Shown in pieces: positions 50,329 to 58,512 of a DNA stretch of 64,000 nucleotides (the first letter of the stretch is position 1; each line of letters opens with the position of its first letter). The stretch comes from Halorubrum sp. Atlit-26R (GTDB taxonomy: Archaea; Halobacteriota; Halobacteria; Halobacteriales; Haloferacaceae), in NCBI RefSeq assembly GCF_003666015.1, contig NZ_QPLT01000002.1, positions 62,001 through 126,000 on the forward strand, in the 5' to 3' direction. The notes beneath the pieces were generated by a model, which was not told the origin of the DNA, made no database searches, and worked only from the letters and a program-made list of their open reading frames with translations. A program made the translations under genes and the position numbers.

Positions 50329-51501
50329 TTACTTCTCGATGATGCTCTCCTCGACGGCCTCGCCGAAGTGGCGCGCCACGTCCTCGTAGTAGACGAGCGC
50401 CTCGTCGCCCGGCTCGACGTCGGTGACGGCCTTCCGCCCCTCGCTCGTGGCGATCTTCACGGTCTCGGCGTTCTGGATGAGCGTTTCGATCCGGTCGGTC
50501 CCGTCCTCCGTCTCTATCTCCGCCTGGATCCGGAACATCGGGCGCTTCTCGATCTTCACCCGGCCCACGACCGCCTCGCGGGTGTGGCCGTCGGTGTCGA
50601 CGACCTGAACCTCGTCGCCGCTCGACAGCTCGGCGAGGTAGTTCGTGCCGCCCTCGGGGTTGCGGACGTACGCGTGGACCGCGCCGGCGTTCACGCGGAA
50701 CGGCCGCGAGGCGACGTACGGCGACTCCGCCGTCTCGGCGTGGACGAAGAAGAGCCCCCGCGACATCGAGCCGACGAGCATTCCCTCGCTGTCGTCCATC
50801 AGCGACCCCGTGTCGATACAGACGCGGTCCGCCATCCCGGTCTGCTCGACCTCTGTCACCTCGGCGTGCCGGAGGTCGAGCGTCTCGCGGTCGGCCGCGT
50901 CGCGGGCCTCGACGGCGCCGCGGATCTCGTCGGGGGAGTCCGTGTCGAGGAGGACGCCGTCGGCGCCGATCTCCAGCGTCTCGAAGGCCGTCCGGGCCTC
51001 GGCGGCCGTCGTCGCACCCGCGACGAGGTGCGTCTCGTCGCCGACCCGCGCGATGAGGTTCTCCAAGGGGATGATCGACCAGTCCTCGCCGATGACCACG
51101 GTGAACTCGGCCTCGTCGGCCGCTGCCTCGGCGAACTCCTCGTACTCGGTGCCGAGGACGCGGACGTACGCCCCCTGCGCGCGGTCGTCGCGACGGCGCA
51201 GCGTGGTCAGGTCCGCCGACCCGGAGAAGTCGTCCGGCATCGAGACCGTCCCGTCGCCCTCGCCGCCCTTGCCGACGAAGTACGCGTCGGCCTCGACGTC
51301 GCTCTCGGCGTCGTCGATCACGTCGGCGTCCGAGCGGAACGCCGCCACGTTCACGTCGCCCAGTTCGCGGACGCGGCCGACGTCGTCCTCGTCGACGAGC
51401 ACCCAGTCCGCGCCGGCCTCGATGGCCGTCGTGACCCGTCGCTTGCGCGCCTCCCAGTCGCCGACGTCGCCGTCGGCTTTGACCCAGACCGTGCGTGTCA
51501 T
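50329..51501 (-). CDS. aroB': 3-dehydroquinate synthase II (archaeal type)
   Basis: A 390-residue enzyme of the archaeal shikimate entry. It converts the ADH synthase product (2-amino-3,7-dideoxy-D-threo-hept-6-ulosonate) to 3-dehydroquinate with NAD, replacing bacterial AroB. The N-terminus TRTVWVKADGDVGDWEARKRRVTTAIEAGADWVLVD, the central VTEVEQTGMADRVCIDTGSLM and the C-terminal PFRVNAGAVHAYVRNPEGGTNYLAEL are family hallmarks. The start ATG at 51501 fits; the frame upstream has no similarity. It works with the ADH synthase gene at 53196-53987, but the two are separated by an opposite-strand HTTM gene. Confidence 0.93.
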   Translation of the reverse strand: MTRTVWVKADGDVGDWEARKRRVTTAIEAGADWVLVDEDDVGRVRELGDVNVAAFRSDADVIDDAESDVEADAYFVGKGGEGDGTVSMPDDFSGSADLTTLRRRDDRAQGAYVRVLGTEYEEFAEAAADEAEFTVVIGEDWSIIPLENLIARVGDETHLVAGATTAAEARTAFETLEIGADGVLLDTDSPDEIRGAVEARDAADRETLDLRHAEVTEVEQTGMADRVCIDTGSLMDDSEGMLVGSMSRGLFFVHAETAESPYVASRPFRVNAGAVHAYVRNPEGGTNYLAELSSGDEVQVVDTDGHTREAVVGRVKIEKRPMFRIQAEIETEDGTDRIETLIQNAETVKIATSEGRKAVTDVEPGDEALVYYEDVARHFGEAVEESIIEK

Positions 51502-51622
51502 TGTCGAAAGCTCACGGCGCGCCGGCTTGAAAACTGCGAAAGGGTCGTGCGTTGCGGGCGTCGGCCCGGCAGACGACAAAGCACTTATCGGTGAGATAGT
51601 ATCGTCTGACACACACTCCCGC

Positions 51623-53176
51623 ATGACGCAACCAAGCCAGCGCCTCTCGGACGCGGGGTCCCGGTACGCCGCGGCGCGCGAGTCCCTCCGCGAACGCGCC
51701 CGGCCCCACCTCGGGATCGACCCGCGGGCGCTCGGCGCGTTCCGAATCGCGGTGGCGCTGGTGCTCCTCTCGGACCTGCTGATCTACCGGCTTCCGGCGC
51801 TGCGGACGTTCTACACGGACGACGGCGTCCTCCCGCGCGCGACGCTCGCCGAGGTCTACCCGCTGTTGGAGCGCGCGTCCCTCTACGCGATGTCCGGATC
51901 GGCGCGGGTACAGACCGGGCTGCTCGCGGTCGCCGCCGTCGCCGCCGTCTGCCTGTTAGTCGGCTATCGCACGCGGGCGTCGGCGGGCCTCTCGGTCCTC
52001 CTCTTCGCGTCGCTGTACGCGCGGAACCCGTACGTGCTCAACGGCGGGAACACGGTGCTCGTCGCGTTCCTGTTCTTGAGCCTCTTCCTCCCGCTCGACG
52101 CCCGCTGGTCGCTCGGTGCCGGCCGCCGGAGCGTTCGCGGGGAGCCGAACGACGCTGACGGAGGTGCGAGCGCCGGGGGAGGAGACGGCGGTGACCCGCG
52201 GATCTGTTCGCTCGGCACGGCCGTCGCACTCCTGACGCTCGTGTCGATATACGCGGCGAACGCGGTCTCGAAGTACCGGAGCGAGGCGTGGATGTCGGGA
52301 ACCGCAGTCCCGCGGGTCTTCCAGCTGAGCGAGTTCACCGTCGGACTGGGGCCGCTCGTCTCGGAGTACACCGCGGCCCTCACCGCGATCAACTGGCTCT
52401 GGATCGCGCTCCTCTCCGTCTCCCCCCTGCTGGTCGTCGCGACCGGGCGACGCAGGACCGGACTCGTCCTCGCGTTCGTCTCCGCGCACCTCGGCATGGC
52501 CGCGACGATGCGGCTCGCGGTGTTCCCGTTCGTCATGAGTTCGGTCCTGCTCCTGTTCCTCCCGCCCGGCGCGTGGGACCGCCTCGAGGCCGTCGCGTCG
52601 AGGCTCTCCGAGTCCACGGGGCTCGCAAGGACCGATCGGCCGCACCGGAGCGACGGCGGGGCCGACGCACGGACCCCGTCCCCGATCCCGTCGCGGACCC
52701 GCCGCGGGATCAGGGCGGGAGCCGCAGCGCTGCTCGTCGGCTTCTTCCTCGCGCTCGTGTGGTGGCAGGCCGCGGGGGTCGGGCTCGTCGACCTCCCCGC
52801 GCAGGAGTCGACCGGACAGCTGTCGGAGGTGAGCTGGTCGTTCTTCGCGCCGAACCCCCCGGACGCCTCGGGCTGGTACGTCGTCGCGGGTGCGCTCGAA
52901 TCCGGCCGCACGGTCGACTTGCGCGACGGCGGCGCGGTCACGTTCGACCGGCCGCCGGACGCGGCGGAGACGTATCCGTCCACCCTCTGGCACCAGTTCG
53001 GCTTCAGAATGAAGAACGCCGGCGAGTCGCAGTATCGGCCGGTGGCGTCGTACGCCTGCGAGCGGTCGGACCGCGACCTGGAGTCCGTGACCGTCTTCCA
53101 CGTCGAGCAGCCCGTCGACTCGGACGGCCCGGTCGGGGAACCGGAGGCGGAGGAGCGAGTGCGCGTCGCCTGCTGA
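51623..53176 (+). CDS. HTTM-domain membrane protein (vitamin K-dependent carboxylase-like)
   Basis: A 517-residue membrane protein. After a basic N-terminus, FRIAVALVLLSDLLIYRLPALRTFYTDDGVLPR begins the HTTM domain (horizontally transferred transmembrane, related to gamma-carboxylase). It continues with about eight helices, including YARNPYVLNGGNTVLVAFLFLSLFLPLDARWSL and VSIYAANAVSKYRSEAW. The C-terminal ~130 residues form an outside beta-rich domain (SWSFFAPNPPDASGWYVVAG). Substrate and reaction are unknown for haloarchaeal members. It sits on the plus strand inside the minus-strand shikimate/tryptophan genes. Confidence 0.82.
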   Translation: MTQPSQRLSDAGSRYAAARESLRERARPHLGIDPRALGAFRIAVALVLLSDLLIYRLPALRTFYTDDGVLPRATLAEVYPLLERASLYAMSGSARVQTGLLAVAAVAAVCLLVGYRTRASAGLSVLLFASLYARNPYVLNGGNTVLVAFLFLSLFLPLDARWSLGAGRRSVRGEPNDADGGASAGGGDGGDPRICSLGTAVALLTLVSIYAANAVSKYRSEAWMSGTAVPRVFQLSEFTVGLGPLVSEYTAALTAINWLWIALLSVSPLLVVATGRRRTGLVLAFVSAHLGMAATMRLAVFPFVMSSVLLLFLPPGAWDRLEAVASRLSESTGLARTDRPHRSDGGADARTPSPIPSRTRRGIRAGAAALLVGFFLALVWWQAAGVGLVDLPAQESTGQLSEVSWSFFAPNPPDASGWYVVAGALESGRTVDLRDGGAVTFDRPPDAAETYPSTLWHQFGFRMKNAGESQYRPVASYACERSDRDLESVTVFHVEQPVDSDGPVGEPEAEERVRVAC

Positions 53177-53195
53177 CGCGGAGCCGGAGAGCGAC

Positions 53196-53987
53196 CTACG
53201 CTTCGACGAATCCGCCCGCCCGGAGCGCCTCCTCGACGGCCGCATCGTCGTGGACCACGGCGGAGACGGCGCGGGCGATCCCCTCGGGGTCGTCGTGCTG
53301 GAAGATCGACCGCCCCATCGACACGCCCGCCGCGTCGCCGTCCATGGCGCCGCGGACCATCTCGACCGTCTCGCGGTCGGTCCCCTTCGAGCCGCCGGCG
53401 ATGACGACCGGGAGCCGGGTCGACTCCGTCACGCGTTCGAAGGAGTCGCCGTCGCCGGAGTAGCCCGTCTTCACCACGTCGGCGCCCAGTTCCTCGGCGA
53501 GCCGGACGGCGTGCCCGAGGGCCTCCGGATCGCTCTCGTCGACGCCCGGACCGCGCGCGTACGCCATCGCGAGGACGGGGAGCCCGAGGCGCTCGGCGTC
53601 GGCCGTCAGCTCCGCCAGCTCCTCGATCTGGTCCGGCTCGTGGTCGGAGCCGACGTTGATGTGGAATGAGACGGCGTCGGCGCCCGCGCGGACCGCGTCC
53701 TCGGCGGTGCCGGTGACGCGCTTGTCGCTCTCGTCGGGACCGATCGTGGTCGACCCGTTGAGGTGGACGATGTAGCCCGCGTCGTTCTTGTTCTCGTGGA
53801 CCCGGGGCGCGATCCCGCGCTGGGTGAGCACCGCGTCCGCGCCGCCGCTCGTGACGCCGTCGATCGTCGACTCGATGTCGACGAGCCCCTCGACGGCGCC
53901 CATCGTGATCCCGTGGTCCATCGGGACGATGAGGTATCGGTCGTTCGTGGAGATACGGTCGAGTCGTGCCGAGAGTCCTGCTGTCAT
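53196..53987 (-). CDS. aroA': 2-amino-3,7-dideoxy-D-threo-hept-6-ulosonate synthase (ADH synthase; class I aldolase-like)
   Basis: A 263-residue TIM-barrel of the DhnA/LsrF aldolase family. RYLIVPMDHGITMG holds the first active-site Asp, ADAVSFHINVGSD the third-strand residues, and DVVKTGYSGD the Schiff-base Lys. IAGGSKGTDRETVEMVRGAM is the phosphate-binding region. It makes the precursor used by DHQ synthase II. Class I fructose-bisphosphate aldolase is a related alternative, but the trp neighbours and the DHQS II gene favour aromatic synthesis. It starts 89 bp after trpA. Confidence 0.88.
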   Translation of the reverse strand: MTAGLSARLDRISTNDRYLIVPMDHGITMGAVEGLVDIESTIDGVTSGGADAVLTQRGIAPRVHENKNDAGYIVHLNGSTTIGPDESDKRVTGTAEDAVRAGADAVSFHINVGSDHEPDQIEELAELTADAERLGLPVLAMAYARGPGVDESDPEALGHAVRLAEELGADVVKTGYSGDGDSFERVTESTRLPVVIAGGSKGTDRETVEMVRGAMDGDAAGVSMGRSIFQHDDPEGIARAVSAVVHDDAAVEEALRAGGFVEA

Positions 53988-54076
53988 TGTGGGGTGGGTC
54001 GTTGTGTGAGAGTGTGGCAATCGAAGGTAAGTCGGTTTCGTTCGGGGACGTATTGGTTCGTTTCGGGGCGAGCGGC

Positions 54077-54949
54077 TCAGGCCGACTCGACCGGTTCGGT
54101 CCGCGAGCGGTAGCCGCGCTCCGCTCCGTCCTTCAGTTCGCGGGAGAGCGCCTCCAGCCTGTCGGCGACATCTTCGGTCGACAGGTCCTCCGCGACGCCC
54201 TCGGCGACCACGTCGACGAGCGCCGAGCCGACGATGATCCCGTCGGCGCCCCCCGCGACGATGCGCTCGGCGTGCTCGCCCGACGAGATTCCGAACCCGA
54301 CCGCCTTCGGCACGTCGTACTCGCGGAGCCGGTCGAGGCTCGCCGTCGTCTGGTCGGAGACGTCGTCGCGGGCGCCCGTGGTCCCCAGCCGCGCCTGGAC
54401 GTACACGTACCCGGAGACGTTCCCCATCATGCGGTCCAGTCGGTCGCCGCGCGTCGTCGGCGCGACGATGAAGACGAGGTCGAGCCCGAACTCGTCGCAC
54501 GCCTCGCGCAGCGGGTCCGCCTCCTCGGCCGGGAGGTCCGGGACGACGAGCCCCTGAATCCCGGCCGCGGCGGCGCGCTCGACAAAGGGTCGGGGGCCGG
54601 TCTCACTGCCGTACTGGTAAATGAGGTTGTAGTAGGTCATACACACCAGCGCGGCGTCGACCTCCGCCTCCTCCGCGAACGCGAAGAAGCGCTCCGGCGT
54701 CATCCCCGCGTCGAGCGAGCGGACGAGCGCCTCCTGTATCGTCGACCCCTCGGCGATGGGCTCGGAGAAGGGAAGCCCGAGCTCGATCACGTCGGCGCCG
54801 CCGCGGTCGAGCGCCTCGACGTACGCCTTCGACGACTCGTAGTCGGGGTCGCCGACGACGAGGTACGGGACGTAGGCGGGGCCGTCCGCGAACGCGGCGG
54901 CGACGGCCTCGGAGTTGCCCGCCGCCGGCTCCGCGCTCCGGTCCGCCAT
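54077..54949 (-). CDS. trpA: Tryptophan synthase alpha chain
   Basis: A 290-residue TIM barrel. [21 protein letters not shown] carries the catalytic Glu (ELG-P-SEP in place of the usual ELGxPFSDP), and [13 protein letters not shown] holds the catalytic Asp. [14 protein letters not shown] and IIVGSALV form the phosphate site. It splits indole-3-glycerol phosphate to indole, which passes to TrpB. The second motif residue Glu for Asp (SEP versus SDP) is a small deviation that may be haloarchaeal. Its ATG abuts the trpB stop. Confidence 0.95.
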   Translation of the reverse strand: MADRSAEPAAGNSEAVAAAFADGPAYVPYLVVGDPDYESSKAYVEALDRGGADVIELGLPFSEPIAEGSTIQEALVRSLDAGMTPERFFAFAEEAEVDAALVCMTYYNLIYQYGSETGPRPFVERAAAAGIQGLVVPDLPAEEADPLREACDEFGLDLVFIVAPTTRGDRLDRMMGNVSGYVYVQARLGTTGARDDVSDQTTASLDRLREYDVPKAVGFGISSGEHAERIVAGGADGIIVGSALVDVVAEGVAEDLSTEDVADRLEALSRELKDGAERGYRSRTEPVESA

Positions 54950-56254
54950 TCAGATCCCCCCCGTGAACATCGACATGTCCGGCGCGTTCGGGAGGTCGCG
55001 CTTGTCCGTCTCCTCGATGGCGGCGTCGAGGTCCTTGTCGCCGCGCCCGGAGACGTTGACGACGACGCGCTCGCCGAGCTCCTCGTGGTGCTCTTCGAGG
55101 TAGCCGAACGCGTGGGCGGTCTCCAAGGCGGGGATGATCCCCTCGGTGTTCGAGAGCCGGTGGAACCCCTCTAAGGCGGCGTCGTCGTCGACCGCGACCG
55201 GCTCGACGCGCCCCTCGTCGACGAGGTACGCCAGCTCCGGGCCGACGCCGGCGTAGTCCAGCCCGGAGGAGACGGAGTGGCTCTCCATGATCTGCCCGTC
55301 CGAGTCCTGGAGGAGCTTCGTCCGGGCGCCGTGGAGGACGCCCTCCTCGCCGGCGTACAGCGACGCGGAGTTGGGCGCGACGCCCGCCTCCTCGTCGACT
55401 TCGAGCGTGGAGCCGCCCGCCTCGACCGCGCGGAGCGCGACCGACTCGTCGTCGACGAAGTCGGCGAACGCGCCCATCGTGTTCGACCCGCCGCCCGCGC
55501 AGGCGACGACGTCCGTCGGGAGCCCGCCGGTCTTCTCGATCGCCTGCTCGCGGGCCTCCTCGCTTATGACCGCCTGGAAGTCGCGGACCATCACCGGGAA
55601 CGGGTGCGGGCCGACGATCGAGCCGATCACGTAGTGGGTGTCCTCGACCGTCTCGGCCCAGTCGCGCATCGTCTCGGAGATGGCCTCCTTCAGCGTGCCG
55701 CGCCCGGTGGTGACCGGTTTCACCTCGGAGCCATTGAGCTTCATCCGGAACACGTTGGGGCGCTGGCGGTTGATGTCGCGCTCGCCCATGTAGATCGTAC
55801 AGGGCACGTCGAGGTGCGCGGCCGCCATCGCGGTCGCGGTGCCGTGCTGTCCGGCGCCGGTCTCAGCGATGATCCGCTCCTTGCCCATGTACTTCGCGAG
55901 GAGGACCTGCCCGAGCGCGTTGTTCAGCTTGTGGGCGCCGCCGTGGAGCAGGTCCTCGCGCTTGAGGTACACCTCCGTGTCGTAGCGCTCCGAGAGCCGG
56001 TCGGCGCGCTGGAGCGGCGTCGGCCGCCCCCCGAAGTCCGCGAGGCGCTCGCGGAACTCGTCCATGAACCCGTCCTCGTTGTTCAGGACGTAGCGCCGGT
56101 AGGCGTCCGCCAGTTCCTCTATCGCCGGCATCAGCGCCTCGGGGACGTACTGGCCGCCGTAGCGGCCGAACTTCCCGTCGTCGCGGCCGCGCTCGCGGCC
56201 GGGGCGTCGCGAAAGCTCTCCAACCTCGCTCGTCGATGATTCGGTCTCGCTCAT
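54950..56254 (-). CDS. trpB: Tryptophan synthase beta chain
   Basis: A 434-residue PLP enzyme. [21 protein letters not shown] starts the catalytic domain, [15 protein letters not shown] contains the PLP Lys, [12 protein letters not shown] the catalytic Glu region, and [13 protein letters not shown] the phosphate loop. It condenses indole with serine to tryptophan. The N-terminal ~25 residues are an acidic extension. It overlaps trpC by 4 bp (ATGA). Confidence 0.96.
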   Translation of the reverse strand: MSETESSTSEVGELSRRPGRERGRDDGKFGRYGGQYVPEALMPAIEELADAYRRYVLNNEDGFMDEFRERLADFGGRPTPLQRADRLSERYDTEVYLKREDLLHGGAHKLNNALGQVLLAKYMGKERIIAETGAGQHGTATAMAAAHLDVPCTIYMGERDINRQRPNVFRMKLNGSEVKPVTTGRGTLKEAISETMRDWAETVEDTHYVIGSIVGPHPFPVMVRDFQAVISEEAREQAIEKTGGLPTDVVACAGGGSNTMGAFADFVDDESVALRAVEAGGSTLEVDEEAGVAPNSASLYAGEEGVLHGARTKLLQDSDGQIMESHSVSSGLDYAGVGPELAYLVDEGRVEPVAVDDDAALEGFHRLSNTEGIIPALETAHAFGYLEEHHEELGERVVVNVSGRGDKDLDAAIEETDKRDLPNAPDMSMFTGGI

Positions 56255-57087
56255 GTGGGTGTCTCCGTGGTGTCAGTCGTGTCGTCGAGTGTCGGGTCCG
56301 CGTCTTCGTCCTCGTCCGCCTCCGCCCGCGTCAGTGCTCGAGTGTTCGCCTCCACGTCGCCGTCCATGATCGCGCTGCCGACGAGCAGGGCGTCGGCGCC
56401 GGCCGCCCGCATCCGGCGGGCGTCCGCCGGCGACCCGATTCCGCTCTCGGCGATCAGCGTGACGTCGTCCGGGACGTGGGGCGCCACGGACTCGAAGGTT
56501 CCGAGGTCGACGACGAGTTCCGCGAGGTCGCGGTTGTTCACGCCGATCGTCGTCGCGCCCACTTCGAGCGCGCGCGCTAACTCCTCCCGGTCGTGGACCT
56601 CGACGAGGACCTGAAAGCCGCGGTCGCGGGCGGCGGCGAGCAGGCCCGGGAGGTCGTCGCCGACGAACCGCGCGATCAGGAGGACCACGTCGCTCTCGAC
56701 GGCGTCGAGCTGCGACTCCTCGACGACGAAGTCCTTCCGGAGGACCGGCACGTCGACGGCCTCGCGCACCCGCCGGAGCGTGTCGACGCTCCCGCCGAAG
56801 TGCTCCGGCTCCGTGAGCACGCTCAGCGCGGCCGCCCCGCCGGCGACCATCCCCTCCGCGAGCGCGACCGGGTCGTCCTCGCGGCTCCCCTCCGTCGTCG
56901 GGCTCGTCGGCTTCACCTCGGCGATCACCGGGACGCGCCCGTCGGCCTCGACCCGCTCGAACGCGGCCTCGAGGTCGCGCGGCGCGACCGAGACGGCCTC
57001 TCCGGCCCCCGCGGCCGCGTCGGCGCGCTCCCGAGCGGCGGACAGGATCGATCTGACCGCCGGCGCCAGCTCGTCTGGATCGTCCAT
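56251..57087 (-). CDS. trpC: Indole-3-glycerol phosphate synthase
   Basis: A 278-residue TIM barrel. [15 protein letters not shown] holds the catalytic Lys of strand 1 (family PxIaEvKraSPs), [16 protein letters not shown] the second Lys, and [11 protein letters not shown] and GVNNRDL the later active-site residues. LIAESGIGS is the phosphate-binding strand. It closes the indole ring from CdRP. It leads the trpC-trpB-trpA-aroA' run. The acidic C-terminal tail ([12 protein letters not shown]) is beyond the fold. Confidence 0.95.
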   Translation of the reverse strand: MDDPDELAPAVRSILSAARERADAAAGAGEAVSVAPRDLEAAFERVEADGRVPVIAEVKPTSPTTEGSREDDPVALAEGMVAGGAAALSVLTEPEHFGGSVDTLRRVREAVDVPVLRKDFVVEESQLDAVESDVVLLIARFVGDDLPGLLAAARDRGFQVLVEVHDREELARALEVGATTIGVNNRDLAELVVDLGTFESVAPHVPDDVTLIAESGIGSPADARRMRAAGADALLVGSAIMDGDVEANTRALTRAEADEDEDADPTLDDTTDTTETPT

Positions 57088-57092
57088 TACTA

Positions 57093-57120
57093 TACACTAA
57101 TGTACGTATCTGTTCATAAG
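57093..57120 (-). promoter_or_regulatory. trpC promoter with start-site dyad
   Basis: CTTATGAA (57113-57120 on the minus strand) is the TATA-like box, ~29 bp before the ATG ending at 57087. Between them TACA-CTAA-TGTA (57093-57104) is a perfect 4+4 dyad placed over the expected start. Archaeal TrpY proteins bind TGTACA-like boxes, so a tryptophan-responsive site is possible but unproven. Confidence 0.4.
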
Positions 57121-57211
57121 GCTTGCGGGGGGACCGGACCGACCTGCTCAGCTCCCGGTCGGCGGCGCGAACCGGTCTCGCGGGAGACCTTTTAAGTGAG
57201 CGACCCTACCA

Positions 57212-57685
57212 ATGAAGCGTATGAGCGTATCGGGCACGTCCGGCGTTTTCGCCCGCGGGTTCGACGTCATCGACCGGACAGTCCAGATAGGTTTCGCGGG
57301 GGGTCGCGTCATCTCGGTGTCGTTCCCCGCCGAACCGCCGGGGGACGCCGACGGCGACCACGACCTGTTGGACCGGATCGACGCGTACCTCGGCGGCGAG
57401 CGAGACGAGTTCGCCGAGGTGGCGCTCGGGCTCACCGTGCCGACCGATCAGCGGGAGGTGTTGGAGTCGCTCCGGAGCGTGCCGTACGGCGAGGAGGTCT
57501 CCGTGAGCCGGCTCGCACGGCTCGGCGGCTTCGATCCCGACGACCCTGACGACTTAGAGACCGTGACCGGCGCGCTCGACGAGAACCCGATCCCGGTGCT
57601 GCTGCCGGACCACCGAGTGAGCGGCGGACCGTACGCCACGCCGGGCGACGTTCGGAGCGCGCTCCGGCGCGTGGAAGGCTTATAA
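57212..57685 (+). CDS. MGMT/ATL-like protein lacking the acceptor cysteine
   Basis: A 157-residue protein of the O6-alkylguanine-DNA alkyltransferase fold. Residues 1-75 form the variable N-terminal domain. Residues ~78-157 form the DNA-binding domain, with VPYGEEVSVSRLARLGG as the winged-helix region and NPIPVLLPDHRVSGG at the active site. In alkyltransferases this reads PCHR(V); here D133 replaces the Cys, so it cannot accept an alkyl group. Alkyltransferase-like (ATL) proteins also lack this Cys, usually with Trp or Ala. ATL proteins mark lesions for excision repair; that role is inferred. ATG at 57221 is an alternative start. Confidence 0.82.
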   Translation: MKRMSVSGTSGVFARGFDVIDRTVQIGFAGGRVISVSFPAEPPGDADGDHDLLDRIDAYLGGERDEFAEVALGLTVPTDQREVLESLRSVPYGEEVSVSRLARLGGFDPDDPDDLETVTGALDENPIPVLLPDHRVSGGPYATPGDVRSALRRVEGL

Positions 57686-57715
57686 ATCGGTTCGGGCCCG
57701 GACCGGACGCGGCGC

Positions 57716-58330
57716 TCAGATATCGAAGTCGGGCGTGTCGAACGCGCCCTCGTCGGCGTCGACGTCGTACCCCTGGATCCCGGTGAGCGCCAGATCGAGC
57801 GTCGCCTCCGGGTCCCACCGACCCGTGTTGATGACCAGGTCGTAGATGGAGCGGTCGGACAGGTCGATGCCGTAGTAGGACTTGTACCGCTGCTCCTCGA
57901 TCACCTCGCGGACCTGCATCTCCGAGGTCATCTCCTCGCGGGCGGCCGTGCGGTCCGCCCGGACCTCGTCGGGGGCGTCGAGCCAGATCCGGATGTCCGC
58001 GCGGTTGCCGGCGATCCAGCCCGCGAGCCGCGACTCCAGCACGAACGCCTTGTTCGCGGCGCCCCACTTCTCCGCGATCCGGCGGAGCCGCTGGTCGAGG
58101 GCGCGGTCGATCTCCTCCGACTCGCCGGTCTCGGCGATGAGCTGCGAGAGGCTCATGTCCCGCTCGGCGGCGATCTCGCGGAACAGCTCGCCCCCGGAGA
58201 CGTAGCCGCAGTCGAGGGACTCGGCTATCCCCTCGACGAGCGTCGTGGCCCCGCAGCCCGGCGGGCCGGAGACGGTGACGAACAGGTTCCGGTCGATCCG
58301 TCGGTCGGGCTCCGGCGAGGTGCCGCTCAT
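57716..58330 (-). CDS. cmk: Cytidylate kinase (archaeal type)
   Basis: A 204-residue NMP kinase. The N-terminal loop SGPPGCGATTLVEGIA has Ala where Walker A has Lys; I recall archaeal Cmk proteins replacing this Lys, so it is not treated as a defect. YVSGGELFREIAAERDMSL is the typical Cmk helix region, and WIAGNRADIRIWLDAP and the ADRTAAREEMTSEMQVREVIEEQRYKSYYGIDL lid/core follow. It phosphorylates CMP and dCMP. It is divergent from the helicase gene across a region with a 39-bp tandem repeat. Confidence 0.9.
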   Translation of the reverse strand: MSGTSPEPDRRIDRNLFVTVSGPPGCGATTLVEGIAESLDCGYVSGGELFREIAAERDMSLSQLIAETGESEEIDRALDQRLRRIAEKWGAANKAFVLESRLAGWIAGNRADIRIWLDAPDEVRADRTAAREEMTSEMQVREVIEEQRYKSYYGIDLSDRSIYDLVINTGRWDPEATLDLALTGIQGYDVDADEGAFDTPDFDI

Positions 58331-58363
58331 GCGTGTTGCGCCACGGATGGCCGCCGGATAAAC

Positions 58364-58460
58364 GGGTCGGTTGCGCGGGGATCCGCGGAACCGACGGACA
58401 AGGGGTCGGTCGCGGGAAGTTCCGCGGAACCGACGGACAAGGGGGTCGGTTGCGCGAACG
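58364..58460. repeat. 2.5 tandem copies of a ~39-bp GGGTCGGT...TCCGCGGA unit in a divergent promoter region
   Basis: Unit 1 (58364-58400) and unit 2 (58403-58441) share GGGTCGGT-TGCG/CGCG and the invariable TCCGCGGAACCGACGGACAA; a partial third starts at 58443. TCCGCGGA is a palindrome, and CCGAC/GTCGG pairs within each unit. The repeats lie between cmk and the helicase start. Confidence 0.7.
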
Positions 58461-58512
58461 CCTCACGAGGATCGACGCAACCGATTTCCCTTCCCGAGCC
58501 CTCGTGAACGTC

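Noticed and set aside
57716-58330. Missing Walker A lysine in cytidylate kinase
   Set aside because: I recall archaeal cytidylate kinases commonly replacing this Lys, so it is not evidence of decay.
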